Origin: Chloroflexi bacterium CG23_combo_of_CG06-09_8_20_14_all_45_10
GTDB taxonomy: Bacteria > Chloroflexota > Dehalococcoidia > GIF9 > AB-539-J10
Reading direction: 5' to 3'
DNA: 6,818 nucleotides
NCBI GenBank assembly: GCA_002772325.1
Contig: PCSL01000052.1
Location: 1-6,818 of the forward strand
The number at the start of each line of letters is the position of its first letter. Positions within the stretch are counted from its first letter, which is position 1. The notes beneath the pieces were generated by a model. That model was not told the origin of the DNA. It searched no databases and saw only the letters and a list, made by a program, of their open reading frames with translations. Of this stretch, positions 4,631 through 6,818 are shown one piece after another. A program made the position numbers and the translations under genes.

Positions 4631-6628
4631 ATGATGCCTATAATCCTCAACACACCTGACCCTATGGTCAAAGTGAGGGTAATGACTGCCAAGGATTACT
4701 CTAATAAAGCCCTCAAGACTTTACACAGAGCTGGTGTGCTCCATGTTGAGGAAAGTGAAGAGTTAAGACCCGTAGATAGAGCAGCCATCGAAAATGAAAG
4801 AGGACAGGTTGCTGAGTTATTAACAGACATTGATGATGTATTAGTTTACATACTAAAAGGAGAGAGGATATCTCTGGGGGAGGATATTGAGGTGATATAC
4901 ACTAGACCCTTTAGCGAAACTGATAGTGAAGTCAGGCTACTATGTACCAAGCTCAGCAACATGCACCAGAGAGCCGTTAAACTCAAGCAGGAGGCTGAAG
5001 GGCTAAAAGGGCTAAAGAGATATCTCGAGCTTCTAGGACAGCAGGCTGACCTTAGATTAAGAGATTTAAATTTCTCTGGAAGTTACCTTTTTTCCAGGGT
5101 TTTTATTCTTCCCGGTGAGACGTACGAAACGTGCTACAACAAGCTTAAAGACTACCTGTTTGGGAGCATGGTAGCCACAATGGAAAATGAAACCGTCCTG
5201 CACATAATTGCCAAGGTTGAAAACCAAAAAATTATAGAATCCACAGTCAAGGATAACGGGGGCAAAATTCTGCCGATACCAGATGAGGATTTAACCCTGA
5301 AGGAATTTATGGGAGCGGCCGAGGACAAAATTCACAGCCTTGAAGAGGAATTGGCAAAAATCAACGAGGAAATAGAACATAAAACGAGAGAAAACTTGGA
5401 GAAACTCATCCTTTTCAGAGAGGCACTATCAGCAGAAAATGAAAGGCTGTCAGTTTTAGAAAAAGCTTCTGAAGCGAAGTATGTGACACTGATCGAGGGG
5501 TGGATTCCGGAGAACAATGTTGAGGACACAGTTTCCGAACTCAAAGAGAACATAGGCTATGTGTTTATTGACACCAGGAAGCCAGAGCAAGTAGAAGAAC
5601 CTCCCACCAAGATGAGGAACTTAACGGCGGTTAGGCCATTCGAAGTTATCGTAAATCTATTTGGCACTCCGAAATATAGAGAATGGGACCCCACACCAAT
5701 AATAGCTTATTCCTTTGCCTTTTTCTATGGCCTTATGTTGGGTGATGTAGTGTATGCTGCCCTTATCATGCTATTTGCAAATCGTGGCTTGCGGCGGTTT
5801 GTCGATGATCCAGAATCCGAAGGCTTTAAGCTATTTCAGAGAATACTTTATATAAGTTGTGGTGTTGCTCTAGTCATAGGTTTGCTTACCGGAACATATT
5901 TAGGGAATTTCTACGAGCTCTTTGGAATTGAGAGTTTAGCCCTCGCTGAAGGAATTAAGGCAATACTTGGAAATCCCATATCCTTCATAGTGCTCTCGTT
6001 AATAATAGGTCTTGTTCATGTAAATATAGGACATGTGCTGGCACTTATCAGAGGGATAAAGGAAAAACAAAAGGGGGTAGCACCGGGTAAAGCCGGTTTA
6101 TTCATACTTCAAATTGCTGGGATACCCTGGATCATGCATGCCATACTTCATGTGGATATCCCGCTATTAACGGCACAGATATATTCTATCCTGTTATACA
6201 TTGTGCTTCTGGGCGTAATATTGATTGTTGCCTCTTCCGTTATGCAGAAGGGCGCTTTTATAGGAGGTATTTTCTGGCTGTTCGATATAACGGGACTTTT
6301 GGGCGATGTTATGTCATACTGTAGGCTAGCAGGTGTAGGCCTGGCTACATATTATCTTGCCATGTGTTTTAACATGATGGCAACTTTAATAGCTGGAATG
6401 GTGCCTGCCGGACCTGCTGGCTTAGTTCACCTTATTGTCGGCGGCTTAATATCTATCATAATTTTGCTTATGGGACATACAATCAACTTAGTTCTTGGCG
6501 GTATCTGTTGTTTCGTACACTCTCTCAGGTTGTGCTTTGTAGAATTTCTCTCCAAGTTCTATGAGGGAGATGGTAGACAGTATAGCCCATTTCGATTGAA
6601 GAGTCGGCCTGTATTCGTCAAAGGATGA
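4631..6628 (+). CDS. ntpI: V/A-type ATPase subunit I (membrane a-subunit, NtpI/AtpI)
   Basis: Stator membrane subunit that forms the two ion half-channels against the proteolipid ring and anchors the peripheral stalks. The 665 residues are normal for the family. Residues 1-335 are the cytosolic domain, opening PMVKVRVMTAKDYSNKAL and LHRAGVLHVEE, with a coiled coil at about 230-280. From about 355 to 640 there are roughly seven or eight hydrophobic segments. Family motifs include FFYGLMLGDVVYA (364-376), GLVHVNIGHVL (460-470), LLGDVMSYCRLAGVGLA (556-572) and HSLRLCFVEFLSKFYEGDG (630-648). R565 and R633 correspond to the two conserved channel arginines (R735 and R799 of yeast Vph1). Tandem ATGs at 4631 and 4634 follow GGGGTGA, and either could be used. 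Of 30 arginine codons 25 are AGA/AGG, against 8 of 13 in trxB, a weak hint of foreign ancestry. Coupled ion (H+ or Na+) cannot be told from this subunit. Confidence 0.95.
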   Translation: MMPIILNTPDPMVKVRVMTAKDYSNKALKTLHRAGVLHVEESEELRPVDRAAIENERGQVAELLTDIDDVLVYILKGERISLGEDIEVIYTRPFSETDSEVRLLCTKLSNMHQRAVKLKQEAEGLKGLKRYLELLGQQADLRLRDLNFSGSYLFSRVFILPGETYETCYNKLKDYLFGSMVATMENETVLHIIAKVENQKIIESTVKDNGGKILPIPDEDLTLKEFMGAAEDKIHSLEEELAKINEEIEHKTRENLEKLILFREALSAENERLSVLEKASEAKYVTLIEGWIPENNVEDTVSELKENIGYVFIDTRKPEQVEEPPTKMRNLTAVRPFEVIVNLFGTPKYREWDPTPIIAYSFAFFYGLMLGDVVYAALIMLFANRGLRRFVDDPESEGFKLFQRILYISCGVALVIGLLTGTYLGNFYELFGIESLALAEGIKAILGNPISFIVLSLIIGLVHVNIGHVLALIRGIKEKQKGVAPGKAGLFILQIAGIPWIMHAILHVDIPLLTAQIYSILLYIVLLGVILIVASSVMQKGAFIGGIFWLFDITGLLGDVMSYCRLAGVGLATYYLAMCFNMMATLIAGMVPAGPAGLVHLIVGGLISIIILLMGHTINLVLGGICCFVHSLRLCFVEFLSKFYEGDGRQYSPFRLKSRPVFVKG

Positions 6629-6641
6629 ACGGAGTTTAAAA

Positions 6642-6671
6642 ATACTTAAATTGAAGGAAAATTCTAAGTAT
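6642..6671 (+). promoter_or_regulatory. Intercistronic stem-loop between subunit I and subunit K
   Basis: ATACTTA (6642-6648) pairs with TAAGTAT (6665-6671), and AATT (6649-6652) with AATT (6660-6663). This gives an 11-bp stem with one bulged C (6664) and a 7-nt GAAGGAA loop. It starts 13 nt after the subunit I stop and ends directly against the GGAGGTG Shine-Dalgarno of the proteolipid gene. The stem is AU-rich and has no U-tract, so it is not a terminator. A role in mRNA processing, stability or translation control is more likely. Confidence 0.45.
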
Positions 6672-6682
6672 GGAGGTGCAAA

Positions 6683-6818
6683 ATGGTGATAAGTGCTGAG
6701 TCCCTGGCGGTTATTGGGGGAGCTATAGCCTTGGCGGGGGGATTAGCAGGAACTTCATTAGGTCTAGGTGCTAGTTGTTCTGCCGGAGCAGCCACTTTGG
6801 CTGAGGAACCGGGACAGC
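6683..6818 (+). CDS. ntpK: V/A-type ATPase subunit K (proteolipid rotor ring), first 45 residues
   Basis: Membrane proteolipid whose copies form the ion-carrying rotor ring turning against subunit I. The visible part reads MVISAESLAVIGGAIALAGG, then a glycine/alanine-rich helix (LAGTSLGLGASCSAGAATLA) ending in the loop sequence EEPGQ. This is the usual first hairpin of the family, where the loop is typically AEDPGKFG or similar. An ideal GGAGGTG (6672-6678) lies 4 nt before the ATG, the strongest ribosome-binding site in the window and fitting for a subunit needed in many copies. The ion-binding carboxylate and the neighbouring residues that would decide Na+ versus H+ lie beyond the right edge, as does the choice between a one-hairpin and a two-hairpin protein. 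Position directly after subunit I matches the common stalk-I-K order. Confidence 0.9.
   Translation, partial: MVISAESLAVIGGAIALAGGLAGTSLGLGASCSAGAATLAEEPGQ

Overview
This window looks like bacterial chromosome of moderate GC content, probably from an anaerobe. The evidence is a bacterial replication/translation gene set (dnaB, rplI, trxB), remnants of an oxygen-sensitive 2-hydroxyacyl-CoA dehydratase activation system, and the start of a V/A-type ATPase operon of the kind found in many anaerobic bacteria and in archaea. The TrxB and DnaB sequences would fit an uncultured Chloroflexota (Dehalococcoidia-like) lineage. That placement is a low-confidence impression from memory, not a computed result.

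Layout. Positions 1-4041 are transcribed leftward (minus strand) and 4314-6818 rightward (plus strand), with a divergent regulatory region of about 270 bp between them. In leftward reading order the genes are: an M20 amidohydrolase; a 14-codon stub of a DUF2229 (activase-related) gene that ends in an amber stop; the C-terminal half of a CoA-dehydratase activase; a 167-bp AT-rich repeat-like spacer; then trxB, rplI and dnaB as a compact unit. trxB and rplI overlap by 4 bp (ATGA), and 3 bp separate rplI from dnaB, which runs off the left edge. In rightward order there is a small coiled-coil V-ATPase stalk subunit, the large membrane subunit I, a hairpin, and the start of the proteolipid subunit K, which runs off the right edge.

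How the genes work together. The right half encodes the stator and membrane parts of a rotary ion-pumping ATPase: peripheral stalk, ion half-channels and rotor ring. The catalytic subunits are expected beyond the right edge. trxB-rplI-dnaB combines thiol-redox, ribosome and replication functions in one apparently co-transcribed block. The middle region is decaying. Two genes of the dehydratase-activation system seem to have been fused by a deletion, so only the first 14 codons of one and the last ~175 codons of the other survive behind an intact M20 gene.

The points most worth a second look are the deletion scar at 2814-2820, a perfect 7+7 bp palindrome over the -35 of the M20 promoter (with evidence for a TTG start in that gene), the AT-rich inverted repeat at 2202-2254, and the stem-loop directly before the Shine-Dalgarno sequence of the proteolipid gene. 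I see no CRISPR array, tRNA, rRNA, insertion sequence or defence system, and no clear sign of a wholly new system.
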